Position numbers and translations under genes: made by a program | DNA from: Echinicola arenosa | GTDB lineage: Bacteria > Bacteroidota > Bacteroidia > Cytophagales > Cyclobacteriaceae | DNA: 64,000 bases | Direction: 5' to 3' | Assembly: GCF_014841125.1 (NCBI RefSeq) | Contig: NZ_JACYTQ010000005.1 | Coordinates: 1 to 64,000 of the forward strand | The notes under the pieces: model-generated | What the model saw: only the letters and a program-made list of their open reading frames with translations | The model's database searches: none | Told to the model about the DNA's origin: nothing | Part shown: positions 45,037 through 52,977 of the stretch, piece by piece | Layout of the letters: each line of letters starts with the position of its first letter | Numbering within the stretch: the first letter of the stretch is position 1

Positions 45037-45247
45037 TAGTCCAGATATAAACAGTAATGCAAAAAATCCACATATCTTTTAAGTAGCTGATCACTACCTC
45101 CATACCGCATTTTAACTTAGGTAAAACACGCATTCAGCACAATAATAAATATAATAAAATACTGTTTATATCCAATTTATTCCTTGTTTTATTTCTGGCA
45201 TTTGTTTATTAAAGTTTTGACACCAGCTAAAAAATGATTACCAAACA

Positions 45248-45283
45248 AAAAGCCCCCAAAGGATTCATCCTAAGAGGGCTTTT
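45248..45283 (-). terminator. Terminator of the kduI-SDR unit
   Basis: AAAAGCCC / GGGCTTTT outer stem plus AGGAT / ATCCT inner stem, about 20 bp beyond the stop at 45304. Confidence 0.8.
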
Positions 45284-45303
45284 CAATCAGTTAATAATTA
45301 ATA

Positions 45304-46092
45304 TTATTCTTCACCATAAGGTTTACCAATGGTAGCCAAGATTCCTCCATCCACATAGACAATCTGTCCATTGACGAAGTCACTGGCTTTACTGGCCAAG
45401 AAGATTGTTGTTCCTTGCAGGTCCTCAGGATCTCCCCACCGTCCAGCAGGCGTTCTGTTGACGATAAAATCGTTGAATGGATGGCCATCCACACGGATGG
45501 GAGCAGTTTGCTCAGTGGCAAAATACCCTGGACCAATACCGTTCACCTGAATATTGTACTTGGCCCACTCTGTAGCCAAATTTCTGGTCAACATTTTCAA
45601 GCCTCCTTTGGCAGCAGCGTAAGCAGAAACGGTGTTTCTTCCTAGTTCACTCATCATAGAACAGATATTGATAATCTTTCCTCCGCCTTTTTCTTTCATT
45701 CCCTTGGAAACCCGCTTCGCCATTAAGAAAGGAGAAACCAAGTCCATGTTCACCACTTTGGCAAAATCCGCAACCTCCATCTCCATAGCAGGCGTTCTTT
45801 GGATCATGCCTGCATTGTTGACCAAAATATCAATAGTACCAAACTTGGCTTCCATCTCAGAGATATTTTTGTCCACAGCAGCCTCATCGGTCACATCAAA
45901 AAGATAACCATGAGCTTCGATTCCATCTTCTTTATAAGCCTTGATGGCCGATTCCATCTTAGCTGGAGTATGTCCATTTACTATCAAGGTAGCGCCACTT
46001 TTGCCAAGTGCTTTCGCCATAGCCATGCCAAGACCATGGGTAGCACCGGTTACTAAGGCTACTTTACCTGTCAGGTCAAATAATTCTTTCAT
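45304..46092 (-). CDS. kduD: Short-chain dehydrogenase, KduD / gluconate 5-dehydrogenase type
   Basis: 262 residues, classical SDR: cofactor motif TGATHGLG (15-22), NNAG (92-95), catalytic Ser145, Tyr158 and Lys162 (YAAAK). Being 34 bp downstream of kduI, the likely reaction is oxidoreduction at C5 of 2-dehydro-3-deoxy-gluconate, in the pathway that feeds unsaturated uronic acid (from pectin, alginate-like or GAG lyases) to central metabolism. Gluconate 5-dehydrogenase is the alternative; sequence alone cannot separate them. Ends at a terminator. Confidence 0.88.
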   Translation of the reverse strand: MKELFDLTGKVALVTGATHGLGMAMAKALGKSGATLIVNGHTPAKMESAIKAYKEDGIEAHGYLFDVTDEAAVDKNISEMEAKFGTIDILVNNAGMIQRTPAMEMEVADFAKVVNMDLVSPFLMAKRVSKGMKEKGGGKIINICSMMSELGRNTVSAYAAAKGGLKMLTRNLATEWAKYNIQVNGIGPGYFATEQTAPIRVDGHPFNDFIVNRTPAGRWGDPEDLQGTTIFLASKASDFVNGQIVYVDGGILATIGKPYGEE

Positions 46093-46126
46093 AAAATATA
46101 ATTAGTGGTTTTTGTTGGTGGATTGA

Positions 46127-46966
46127 TTACTTCATATCTACTGGTGCCACCTTGTCCATATCACCATAGTCAAGGTTTTCTCCCGCCATTCCCCATATGA
46201 AAGTGTAATTGGAAGTACCTGATCCGGCATGAATCGACCAAGCTGGAGAAATCACAGCTTGGTGATTGGTCATCCAAATATGACGCGTCTCCTGAGGTTG
46301 GCCCATATAATGACATACAGTAGCATCATCTGCTAAGTCAAAGTAAAAATAAGCTTCCATCCTTCTGTCGTGAGTATGCGCTGGCATGGTGTTCCATACA
46401 CTTCCTGGCTTCAACTCTGTCATCCCCATTTGAAGCTGGCATGATTCTACCACACTGTTGACGATCAACTTGTTGATAATTCTGTGATTGGAGTTTTCCA
46501 ATGATCCCAACTCTACCTTTTCGGCATCTTCCAACCCTACTTTTTTGGTTGGGTAAGCTTTGTGTGCTGGGGCTGAATTGAAATAAAGCAGGGCTTTTCC
46601 TTCTGCAGATGGGTTGAAGATCACCTCTTTCACTCCTTTGCCTACATAAAGGGCTTCTTTGGTATTGAGCTTATGGTCAGTGCCATCTACAGTCACCAAA
46701 GTAGGAGCACCCACATTGATAATTCCCAATTCTCTTCGCTCCAAAAAGTACTCAGCTTTTAACTGGTCAACTGTTTCCAACTCCAAAGCTTTGCTCACCG
46801 GTGCAATACCACCTACAATAAGTCTGTCAAAAGTCGTGTAAACACCCGTAATCTGATCATCCTGAAATATATTTTCCAATAGAAAATGGTCTCTCAATTT
46901 CTGGGTATCATACCCTTTTACATCATCAGGATGCGACGCATGTCTCGTTACGATGTTTGTATGCAT
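46127..46966 (-). CDS. kduI: 5-dehydro-4-deoxy-D-glucuronate isomerase (KduI)
   Basis: 279 residues, usual length. The zinc ligands of the family are all present: His197, His199, Glu204 (in MPAHTHDRRMEAYFYF) and His246 (WSIHAG). It isomerises 4-deoxy-L-threo-5-hexosulose uronate to 3-deoxy-D-glycero-2,5-hexodiulosonate, the step before KduD. Preceded by a LacI-type operator overlapping its promoter. No lyase is adjacent, so this pair serves uronate sources encoded elsewhere. Confidence 0.95.
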   Translation of the reverse strand: MHTNIVTRHASHPDDVKGYDTQKLRDHFLLENIFQDDQITGVYTTFDRLIVGGIAPVSKALELETVDQLKAEYFLERRELGIINVGAPTLVTVDGTDHKLNTKEALYVGKGVKEVIFNPSAEGKALLYFNSAPAHKAYPTKKVGLEDAEKVELGSLENSNHRIINKLIVNSVVESCQLQMGMTELKPGSVWNTMPAHTHDRRMEAYFYFDLADDATVCHYMGQPQETRHIWMTNHQAVISPAWSIHAGSGTSNYTFIWGMAGENLDYGDMDKVAPVDMK

Positions 46967-47356
46967 GTTTGTTTTATTTATGTGAATGAATGTATTTCAA
47001 ATCTACTAAAATTAGCTGTGCAATCGATTACCCAAATGCTAAATCAAACCTGATCAATACTTTTTACAAACCACTTGGGCATTTTTCAAAAGTCAACTGC
47101 TATTGCTTTCCAAAGCGCTGGAGCTTGATCAGGGAAAGGGATTATCCCTATTGGCTTATGGAATAACAAAACTAACAATATTAGCGAGAAAATAAACCAG
47201 GAAACAGGGTCGTTTTCCCTAAAATCAAAAAAGCATTACCGTCAAAAGGAATTTCTCACCAAAGATCATTTGAAGCTTTTGATTTATTCAAATCAAAACT
47301 ATCTTAATATGTGGTATTAATGCCAATTTATTTTTACGCAAAACCATTCATCTAAT
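46967..47356. other. Divergent intergenic region between kduI and the Gfo/Idh gene
   Basis: 390 bp. Apart from the kduI promoter/operator near its left end, the rest is AT-rich and I see no promoter match for the plus-strand oxidoreductase gene. Confidence 0.4.
46998..47031 (-). promoter_or_regulatory. kduI promoter with LacI-type operator
   Basis: A minus-strand TAGATTTG (46998-47005) is an exact TAnnTTTG -7 box, about 30 bp from the kduI ATG. Right upstream, 47020-47031 reads GCAATCGATTAC, a near-palindrome around ATCGAT of the type bound by LacI-family repressors. Centred near -34, the site would block the promoter. No LacI-family gene is in the window; the regulator assignment is inference. 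Confidence 0.55.
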
Positions 47357-48724
47357 ATGCCCAAAAACCCCATTAATCGTCGTCACTTTATCAAAAATTC
47401 TGCTGCCACCATGGCCTTGGCTTCACTTGGACCAATGAATTTCAGCATTGGTCTTACAAAAAAAGCCTATAAGGTTGCGTTGATAGGCACTGGTTGGTAT
47501 GGAAAAAGTGACCTTTACCGACTCCTCCAAATAGCCCCAGTAGAAGTGGTGGCCTTATGTGATGTGGATCGGATCAGGCTTTCTGAAGCCGGTAAAATCA
47601 TCAGTCAAAAACAGGTCTCCGGCAATGTGCCTAAACTTTATAAGGATTACAGGAAGTTACTTAAGGAAAATGAGTTGGACATCGTCATGATCGGCACCCC
47701 CGATCATTGGCATGCCCTTCAGGCCATTGAAGCCATCAAATCAGGAGCCCACCTCTATCTCCAAAAACCCATTAGTGTGGATGTACTGGAAGGTGAGGCG
47801 ATATTGGCTGTCGCCCGAAAGTACAATAGGGTCGTACAAGTAGGCACACAAAGGAAAAGCACTCCGCATTTGATCGAAGCCAAAAAGGAAATAGTAGACA
47901 AAGGCCTCTTGGGCAAAATTTCTCATGTGGAAATGTGCTGCTATTACCATATGCGAGCCAATGGCAGCCCCGAAGTAATCCCTGTACCAGACTATTTGGA
48001 TTATGAATTCTGGACAGGACCAGCTCCTCTAAGGCCTTACGACAAACTTCCCCATGGAAGCTGGTGGAGAACTTTTATGGAGTATGGTAATGGAATCATG
48101 GGAGATATGTGCGTCCACATGCTCGATACCGTCAGGTGGATGTTGGATCTGGGCTGGCCCACAAAAATATCATCTACAGGTGGTATCTACGTGAAAAAAG
48201 AAGGCAAATCCAATATTGCGGACACACAATCGGCTATTTTTGAATACGATGATTTGAACTGCATCTGGCAACACCGCTCTTGGGGAAATCCTGCTGACTC
48301 AACGTATCCATGGGCATTCAAGCTGTATGGAGAAAAAGGTACGTTGGAGGCGTCTGTAATGCGCTATGACTTTATCCCCCATGGAGAGGGTGAGAAAATC
48401 CATGGCGATGTGGTTTATGAAAAGGAAAAATACCCTGAAGACGTCACAGAAGAAAGGATCGAGCTGCATGCTGCTCCAGCCACCAGAAACCACCTTAGAG
48501 ACTTTCTCAGTGCCATCGAAAATAATGAAAGGCCAGTTGCTGACATTGAAGAAGGCCATATCAGCTCTGCCTCCTGTATCTTGGCCAATATGGCGATGTA
48601 TCTGGGAAGACCATTGGTTTATGATCCGGAACAAAAAATCATCCTCGATGATCCTGAAGCCACCCAATTGCTCCAACGTCCCTACCAGAATGGCTGGAAG
48701 CATCCTTTTGATGATCTTGTTTAA
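47357..48724 (+). CDS. Gfo/Idh/MocA oxidoreductase with twin-arginine signal
   Basis: 455 residues. N-terminus NRRHFIKNSAATMALASLG is a Tat signal, so it is exported folded, probably with bound NAD(P). Rossmann motif VALIGTGWYGKSD (40-52), MIGTPDHWHA (111-120) and, where the family usually has EKP, LQKPIS (Gln136-Lys137-Pro138). The C-terminal dimerisation domain includes WWRTFMEYGNGIMGDMCVHM, and the DxxxH region is intact. Sugar or inositol-type alcohol oxidoreductase; exact substrate unknown. Exported homologues often work with DUF1080 hydrolases on keto-sugars, and two such genes lie at the start of the window. Single gene. Confidence 0.9.
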   Translation: MPKNPINRRHFIKNSAATMALASLGPMNFSIGLTKKAYKVALIGTGWYGKSDLYRLLQIAPVEVVALCDVDRIRLSEAGKIISQKQVSGNVPKLYKDYRKLLKENELDIVMIGTPDHWHALQAIEAIKSGAHLYLQKPISVDVLEGEAILAVARKYNRVVQVGTQRKSTPHLIEAKKEIVDKGLLGKISHVEMCCYYHMRANGSPEVIPVPDYLDYEFWTGPAPLRPYDKLPHGSWWRTFMEYGNGIMGDMCVHMLDTVRWMLDLGWPTKISSTGGIYVKKEGKSNIADTQSAIFEYDDLNCIWQHRSWGNPADSTYPWAFKLYGEKGTLEASVMRYDFIPHGEGEKIHGDVVYEKEKYPEDVTEERIELHAAPATRNHLRDFLSAIENNERPVADIEEGHISSASCILANMAMYLGRPLVYDPEQKIILDDPEATQLLQRPYQNGWKHPFDDLV

Positions 48725-48730
48725 AAAAAC

Positions 48731-48761
48731 AAAGCGGAGATTTCTGAGAAATCTCCGCTTT
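48731..48761. terminator. Intrinsic terminator after the Gfo/Idh gene
   Basis: Perfect 13-bp stem AAAGCGGAGATTT / AAATCTCCGCTTT with a CTGAG loop, followed by TTTGTTG, immediately after the stop codon. Confidence 0.93.
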
Positions 48762-48926
48762 TTGTTGGTGCCTACTTTGGCTGTTTGACGAGCTCGGTTT
48801 TCCTCAAGCAGTCAAGGTAGGACTTAATTTCTTTCTTTGCTCAGCTCATCTGAGTTCCTTCATTTTCAAAACGAAATTCTGGATCTAACAAGTATGAAAC
48901 TTCACTGCTTTTCATGTTAAAAGATG

Positions 48927-50300
48927 TTATTCTTCGATTCTTGCTTCCATGATAGAAGGTGCAGGCTCAAAGCTCTTTAAATGCTCTTCATAGGCCCTGG
49001 TCAGTTCGGCTACAATTTCCGGATATGCCTCATTCACATTGTATTTTTCTGAAGGATCATTTTCTATTTGGTACAAAAGCGGCACCTTATGTTCTTGGGC
49101 GGGTTCTGAACTATAGGATGGTTTAGTGGTAAAATGCGCTTTCCAAGGCCCTTTCCTCACAGCATGCAATTTATCCCTGAAATAGTAGTAAACAAATTCC
49201 CTCACTTCTTTCGCTTCTCCCTTAAATAGAGGACTCAGATCGTAGCCATCTATAACTTTTCCCTCAGGTAGCTTTCCTCCAGCCAAGGAGGCAAAAGTGG
49301 GAAATAAATCCATACTGGTCACCAATGATGTGCTCACCTGCCCTGACTCTATAGTTCCTGGCCACCAACCAATGGCAGGCACCCTCATTCCTCCTTCATA
49401 GGTGGATCCTTTTCCTTCAAAGAGTAAACCAGCTGATCCCCCATGAGCTTTTTGGGTCAGCCAAGGACCATTATCGCTTGTGAAAATCACCAAAGTATTT
49501 TGATCCAACCCCAACTGTTTCAGTGTACTTAAAATCTGTCCAACACTCCAATCCAGTTCCTCTACTACATCTCCATAAATTCCCCTTTCGCTTTTACCTT
49601 CAAAGTCATTGCTGGCATATAGGGGCACATGCGGGAAATTATTGGGGTAGTACAAGAAAAAAGGCCTATCCTTATTCTCCTCGATAAAGTGGATGGCTTC
49701 AGCGGTATACCTTTTAGTCAGGGTGGTCTGATCAATTCCACTTTCTATCACCTCCTCATTTCTGTAAAGAGGCAAAGGAGGATACCGGTTATTTTTAGGG
49801 GTAGGGCGCATATCATTGGAATAGGGAATCCCAAAATAAAAATCAAAGCCATGCTGATTGGGCATAAATTCCGGTACATGTCCCAAATGCCACTTTCCGA
49901 TTATCCCGGTTTGATAGCCAGCCTCCTTGAGCATTTCTGCCATGGTCAATTCATTATGTGGCAACCCCTTGGATGAGTCTGGAAAAAGCACCCCCCGCTT
50001 ATGTCCCGCCATCCCATAGCGGATAGGTAGTCTCCCCGTCATCAAAGCAGCGCGGCTCGGCGTACATACATTTGCGCCCACATAAAACTGGGTAAAGCGA
50101 ATCCCCTCATGGGCCATTTGATCCAAATAAGGAGTTTGTATGGTAGGATGACCAAAGCAGCCTACGTCACCATATCCCAAATCATCTGCAAAAATGACAA
50201 TAATATTGGGTTGTGAAAAAGGGGTTTGAGCAAATACGGATAAATCAAACAATATCAGCAAAACAACGAAGGACAGAAAACATTTTATTTTTCTCAACAT
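48927..50300 (-). CDS. Sulfatase (S1 family arylsulfatase-like), secreted
   Basis: 457 residues from ATG 50300, which gives a clean signal peptide (to about residue 24, SVFAQ); an upstream TTG (50345) is rejected. The formylglycine signature is VCTPSRAALMTGR with Cys79, and the metal residues Asp39-Asp40 (FADDLGYGD) and HEWG-type downstream blocks (GKWHLGHVPEF, FTSDNGPW) are present. It hydrolyses sulfate esters on glycans after Cys-to-formylglycine maturation; no maturase gene is in the window. With the nearby KduI/KduD it may act on sulfated uronate-rich polysaccharides. Single gene. Confidence 0.94.
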   Translation of the reverse strand: MLRKIKCFLSFVVLLILFDLSVFAQTPFSQPNIIVIFADDLGYGDVGCFGHPTIQTPYLDQMAHEGIRFTQFYVGANVCTPSRAALMTGRLPIRYGMAGHKRGVLFPDSSKGLPHNELTMAEMLKEAGYQTGIIGKWHLGHVPEFMPNQHGFDFYFGIPYSNDMRPTPKNNRYPPLPLYRNEEVIESGIDQTTLTKRYTAEAIHFIEENKDRPFFLYYPNNFPHVPLYASNDFEGKSERGIYGDVVEELDWSVGQILSTLKQLGLDQNTLVIFTSDNGPWLTQKAHGGSAGLLFEGKGSTYEGGMRVPAIGWWPGTIESGQVSTSLVTSMDLFPTFASLAGGKLPEGKVIDGYDLSPLFKGEAKEVREFVYYYFRDKLHAVRKGPWKAHFTTKPSYSSEPAQEHKVPLLYQIENDPSEKYNVNEAYPEIVAELTRAYEEHLKSFEPAPSIMEARIEE

Positions 50301-50445
50301 TAAAAGGGTAGGTTTATTGTTAAAGTCTAATATTACAAAAATCAAAAAGTAAAACCGCCCTCTCGCTTCACTTTATCATCTCAGTCCTTAAGCCAAATTC
50401 CAAGGGATTTTTTAACTTTGGTATTAAACAAAACACCTTTATACC

Positions 50446-50730
50446 GTGACATTCGAAGAATTCAAAGACAGCCTTAATCACAATCATCCACCTCAAGAAC
50501 TCAACATTCAGCTTCAATCATTATGGTTTGATGGAAAGGGAAATTGGGAACATGCCCATGACCTTGTCAATGACCTGACAGATGAAGACTCTGCCTATGT
50601 CCATGCCTATCTCCATCGTAAAGAAGGAGACCAATGGAATGCTTCTTATTGGTACCGAAATGCCAACAAACCTAAACCTTCTTGTAGTTTAGAGGAAGAA
50701 TGGAAGGATTTGGTAGTCTATTTTTTATAA
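50446..50730 (+). CDS. Small conserved hypothetical protein
   Basis: 94 residues, GTG start (50446), acidic and rich in Trp/His/Tyr (QSLWFDGKGNWEHAHDL, YVHAYLHRKEGDQWNASYWY). No signal peptide or membrane segment. A TAACTTTG -7 box (50413-50420) lies 26 bp upstream, supporting expression. I do not recognise the family beyond having the look of a conserved Bacteroidota cytoplasmic protein. Confidence 0.65.
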   Translation: MTFEEFKDSLNHNHPPQELNIQLQSLWFDGKGNWEHAHDLVNDLTDEDSAYVHAYLHRKEGDQWNASYWYRNANKPKPSCSLEEEWKDLVVYFL

Positions 50731-50807
50731 TTTTTTTCTATCTCAACATTCCGTTTTCTTGATTAGCAATAGAAGAAGGCAGACATGACTTTTATCAGCC
50801 TTTGGAC

Positions 50808-50850
50808 TGACAGCTGTCAAACAGTTTTCCTATCGCGTTAAATAGTTTTG
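50808..50850 (+). promoter_or_regulatory. Crp/Fnr-like palindrome and promoter of hemN
   Basis: TGACAGCTGTCA (50808-50819) is a perfect 12-bp palindrome of the TTGAC-N4-GTCAA class bound by Crp/Fnr-family regulators. A -7 box TAGTTTTG follows at 50843-50850, and no TTG sits at -33. If transcription starts 5-7 bp after the box, the palindrome is centred near -42, the usual class II activator position. Suits oxygen- or redox-controlled hemN; the regulator itself is not visible here. Confidence 0.55.
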
Positions 50851-50867
50851 TCATAAACCTTTGATAG

Positions 50868-52220
50868 ATGATGACAAGTACTACAGACCTGATTCGAAAA
50901 TATGATGTGGCAGTTCCAAGGTATACCTCCTATCCGACCGTACCACTTTGGGAAAACAATGTAGGTGAGCTGACCTGGAAGAGAACTGTTCAAAAAGCTT
51001 ATCGGAATTTCGGAAATTATGAAGGAATCAATCTTTACCTACACCTTCCCTATTGTGAGAGTCTATGTACCTACTGTGGCTGTAATAAACGGATCACCAA
51101 AAATCACGATACAGAAAAACCTTACATCCAAGCAATCATCAAGGAGTGGGAACACTACTTAAAAGTCCTACCCGAAAAACCAAAAATTGCAGGCATCCAT
51201 TTAGGAGGAGGAACCCCCACCTTTTTCTCACCTGAAAATTTGTTTGAGATGCTCAACTACATCATCCATAGTGCGGAAGTGCTTCCTGAGGCTGAAATGA
51301 GTTTTGAAGGACATCCCAACAATACTACGTTTGAACATCTGGTAACCTTGAGGTTATTGGGATTTAATAGGGTAAGTTATGGTATCCAGGATTTTGATGA
51401 AAATGTTCAAAAGGCCATTCACCGGGTGCAACCTTTTGAAACAGTAAAAAAAGCGACCGACAATGCCCGACTGGTAGGCTATGAAGCCATTAACTTCGAT
51501 CTCATCTATGGTTTGCCTCACCAGACGGTCGATAGCATTAAAAGTACCTTTAAACAAGTGGCCAGTTTACAGCCTGAGCGAATTGCCTTTTACAGTTATG
51601 CCCATGTTCCTTCAGTCTTCCCTGCTCAAAAGAGTTTTGAACAATACCTTCCCCAAAAAGAAGGAAAAAGAATCCTCTATGAAGCAGGTAAAATACTCCT
51701 GCAGGAAATGGGGTATGAAGAAATAGGAATGGATCATTTTGCCCTGAAGGAAGACCCACTTCTTCAAGCCAAGATAGCAGGAAAACTCCACCGTAACTTC
51801 ATGGGTTATACCACCCAGGCTTCCAAAATGTTGATTGGCCTGGGTAGCAGTGCCATCAGTGATATTTATTATGCCTATGCCCAAAACACCAAAGATATAG
51901 AACTGTACAAGGAACAATTGGCACTGGATCATTTCCCTTTGAGCAAAGGTCACCTTATGTCCATCGAAGACATCAAAACCAGAAAAACAATTTTAGAACT
52001 CATCTGTAATGGTAGAACAAAGTTGGTAGACACTATTTGGGACATGAAAACCATCCATCAAATGAGTGAAATGCAAAATGATGGACTATTGACACTTACC
52101 AATGGCACCATCAAAGTAACTGATATGGGCATGGCCTTTATTCGTAATATATGCGCAATATTTGACCATAGGATGAAAAACCAGGAAGCCAAAAAGTTTG
52201 TTTTCAGCAAAGCCATTTAA
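50868..52220 (+). CDS. hemN: Oxygen-independent coproporphyrinogen III oxidase (radical SAM)
   Basis: 450 residues, the length of true HemN. Radical SAM cluster Cys63-x3-Cys67-x2-Cys70, with the additional Cys72 (PYCESLCTYCGC), matches the E. coli HemN positions to within one residue. Also present: LHLGGGTPTF-like IHLGGGTPTFF, SYGIQDF and the C-terminal HemN domain (about 350-440). Converts coproporphyrinogen III to protoporphyrinogen IX without oxygen using S-adenosylmethionine, in the cytoplasm. Preceded by a Crp/Fnr-like site and ended by a terminator, so it is a single-gene unit. Confidence 0.97.
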   Translation: MMTSTTDLIRKYDVAVPRYTSYPTVPLWENNVGELTWKRTVQKAYRNFGNYEGINLYLHLPYCESLCTYCGCNKRITKNHDTEKPYIQAIIKEWEHYLKVLPEKPKIAGIHLGGGTPTFFSPENLFEMLNYIIHSAEVLPEAEMSFEGHPNNTTFEHLVTLRLLGFNRVSYGIQDFDENVQKAIHRVQPFETVKKATDNARLVGYEAINFDLIYGLPHQTVDSIKSTFKQVASLQPERIAFYSYAHVPSVFPAQKSFEQYLPQKEGKRILYEAGKILLQEMGYEEIGMDHFALKEDPLLQAKIAGKLHRNFMGYTTQASKMLIGLGSSAISDIYYAYAQNTKDIELYKEQLALDHFPLSKGHLMSIEDIKTRKTILELICNGRTKLVDTIWDMKTIHQMSEMQNDGLLTLTNGTIKVTDMGMAFIRNICAIFDHRMKNQEAKKFVFSKAI

Positions 52221-52259
52221 AGCCTTTTGAAATACCATTTAGACATAAAATCACCAACA

Positions 52260-52293
52260 GAAGGGGCAAAATATTTGATTTATTTGCCCCTTC
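52260..52293 (+). terminator. Terminator of hemN
   Basis: Perfect 11-bp stem GAAGGGGCAAA / TTTGCCCCTTC with a 12-nt loop and a T-rich tail (ATTCTTTTC), 39 bp after the hemN stop. Confidence 0.85.
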
Positions 52294-52344
52294 ATTCTTT
52301 TCAAGAAAGAACCAATTTTATTAAAAGGCACGATCTTTTTGTAC

Positions 52345-52352
52345 TATATTTG
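52345..52352 (+). promoter_or_regulatory. -7 box of the small Cys-protein gene
   Basis: TATATTTG, an exact TAnnTTTG match, ends 7 bp before the ATG at 52360. A start site 4-7 bp after the box would leave the message with almost no 5' leader. No TTG is seen at the -33 spacing. Confidence 0.45.
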
Positions 52353-52359
52353 CAGCGAA

Positions 52360-52740
52360 ATGCTAAAATCCTTGCTCCATATATGGCTTTCCATGATCAT
52401 TGTGCTAAACAGCATGATCTTTTCGGTCATTCAAATGGATTATGCCCTGAACAAGGAATACATAACTGAAAATTTCTGTATCAATAAGGATAAACCTGAA
52501 ATGCACTGTGATGGCAAGTGCTTTCTTTCAGAACAGCTTCAAGATGCCAAAGAGCAGCAAGAACAGAAAAACGGAGGAATCAACTTTAACCGAGACTTTG
52601 GAATCTTCATCCTTTTGGAAAACAGTATAGCTTTTAACAGCATTTACCCTCCTTACTTTGTAGGGAAGCCTATTTATAAAGAGCGTAATCTAAGCTTTCA
52701 CCATAGCGACATTTTTCATCCCCCTCAATCTTTCGCCTAA
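52360..52740 (+). CDS. Small exported protein with C-x9-C-x3-C-x-L motif (paralogue 1)
   Basis: 126 residues. N-terminal hydrophobic segment (about 4-24) serves as signal or anchor; the rest is predicted to lie in the periplasm. Cysteines at 40, 50 and 54, then Leu56 (ENFCINKDKPEMHCDGKCFL), give C-x9-C-x3-C-x-L. The gene at 57028-57411 has the same three cysteines at the same residue numbers, so the two look paralogous. I know similar small Bacteroidota proteins only as unknowns near metal-uptake genes. Position at the head of the MbnP/MbnH cluster suggests a role in copper or haem handling. A TTG start 21 nt upstream (52339) is rejected. Confidence 0.65.
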   Translation: MLKSLLHIWLSMIIVLNSMIFSVIQMDYALNKEYITENFCINKDKPEMHCDGKCFLSEQLQDAKEQQEQKNGGINFNRDFGIFILLENSIAFNSIYPPYFVGKPIYKERNLSFHHSDIFHPPQSFA

Positions 52741-52977
52741 ACCTTCTTAGTGAAGAATTAATCATATTGATGCTCGAGACTTACTTTCCTTCAACCAAGG
52801 TAATTGACAAGAGCTATTGAAATGGTTTGTCCTTCTTAGTCTTTGATTGAGCAAATTGGACAATTGATGTCACACCTATCAAGTGATCAATAGTCTGGAA
52901 ACAGCTAGCTCAAAAGGCTTTACATAGATTTCTATTTTACGTTTTGGCAAAAGCTAAACTATAGCGTATCTCTTATC

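Noticed and set aside
48841-48915. 24-codon minus-strand reading frame just after the sulfatase gene
   Set aside because: Too short to support as a gene, with no recognisable domain or promoter; may be a remnant.
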